A stretch of DNA of 5,550 nt from Rubrobacter sp. (GTDB lineage Bacteria > Actinomycetota > Rubrobacteria > Rubrobacterales > Rubrobacteraceae), in contig JACDDK010000015.1 of assembly GCA_013817025.1 (NCBI GenBank), forward strand, positions 1 to 5,550, written 5' to 3'. Shown here one piece after another: positions 5,550 to 5,550 of the stretch; positions within the stretch are counted from its first letter, which is position 1; each line of letters begins with the position of its first letter. A model generated the notes under the pieces. That model saw nothing but the letters and a program-made list of their open reading frames with translations. It was not told where the DNA came from and made no database searches. A program made the position numbers and the translations under genes.

Positions 5550-5550
5550 T

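Overview
The window reads as a stretch of ordinary chromosome from a high-GC actinobacterium. Codon use is GC-rich yet accepts AUA (Ile) and AGG/AGA (Arg) freely, and the enoyl-ACP reductase has the actinobacterial InhA-type active-site layout. Both would suit a Rubrobacter-like lineage, but this is inference: no rRNA or other phylogenetic marker is present.

Layout: (1) 1-528, minus strand, the N-terminal 176 residues of an acetyl-CoA synthetase (acs) that runs off the left edge. (2) 529-750, a divergent intergenic region whose right half holds a perfect tandem 11-bp repeat, an overlapping 13-bp palindrome and a very AT-rich patch, together looking like a promoter/operator. (3) 751-2727, plus strand, a membrane-anchored sulfatase-superfamily (LtaS-like) enzyme with five membrane segments and a threonine in place of the sulfatase cysteine. 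(4) 2728-2854, a convergent spacer with five imperfect heptamer repeats that begin on the stop codon, plus weak hairpins. (5) 2855-4444 (or to 4543), minus strand, a polytopic DUF2723/TMEM260-like GT-C glycosyltransferase. (6) 4445-4588, a divergent promoter region. (7) 4589-5368, plus strand, NADH-dependent enoyl-ACP reductase (fabI/inhA type) with a strong Shine-Dalgarno sequence. (8) 5369-5450, a short convergent gap. (9) 5451-5549, minus strand, the last 32 residues of an unrecognised protein.

The genes are single units in alternating orientation, not an operon. A common theme is acyl and cell-envelope metabolism: acetyl-CoA supply (Acs), fatty-acid elongation (FabI), transfer of a phospho- or sulfo-linked group outside the membrane (LtaS-like), and lipid-linked sugar transfer (DUF2723). 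I see no phage, insertion sequence, CRISPR array, tRNA, rRNA or defence system. The points most worth a second look are the operator-like repeats at 683-712, the heptamer array at 2725-2759, and the altered catalytic-loop motif of the DUF2723 protein.
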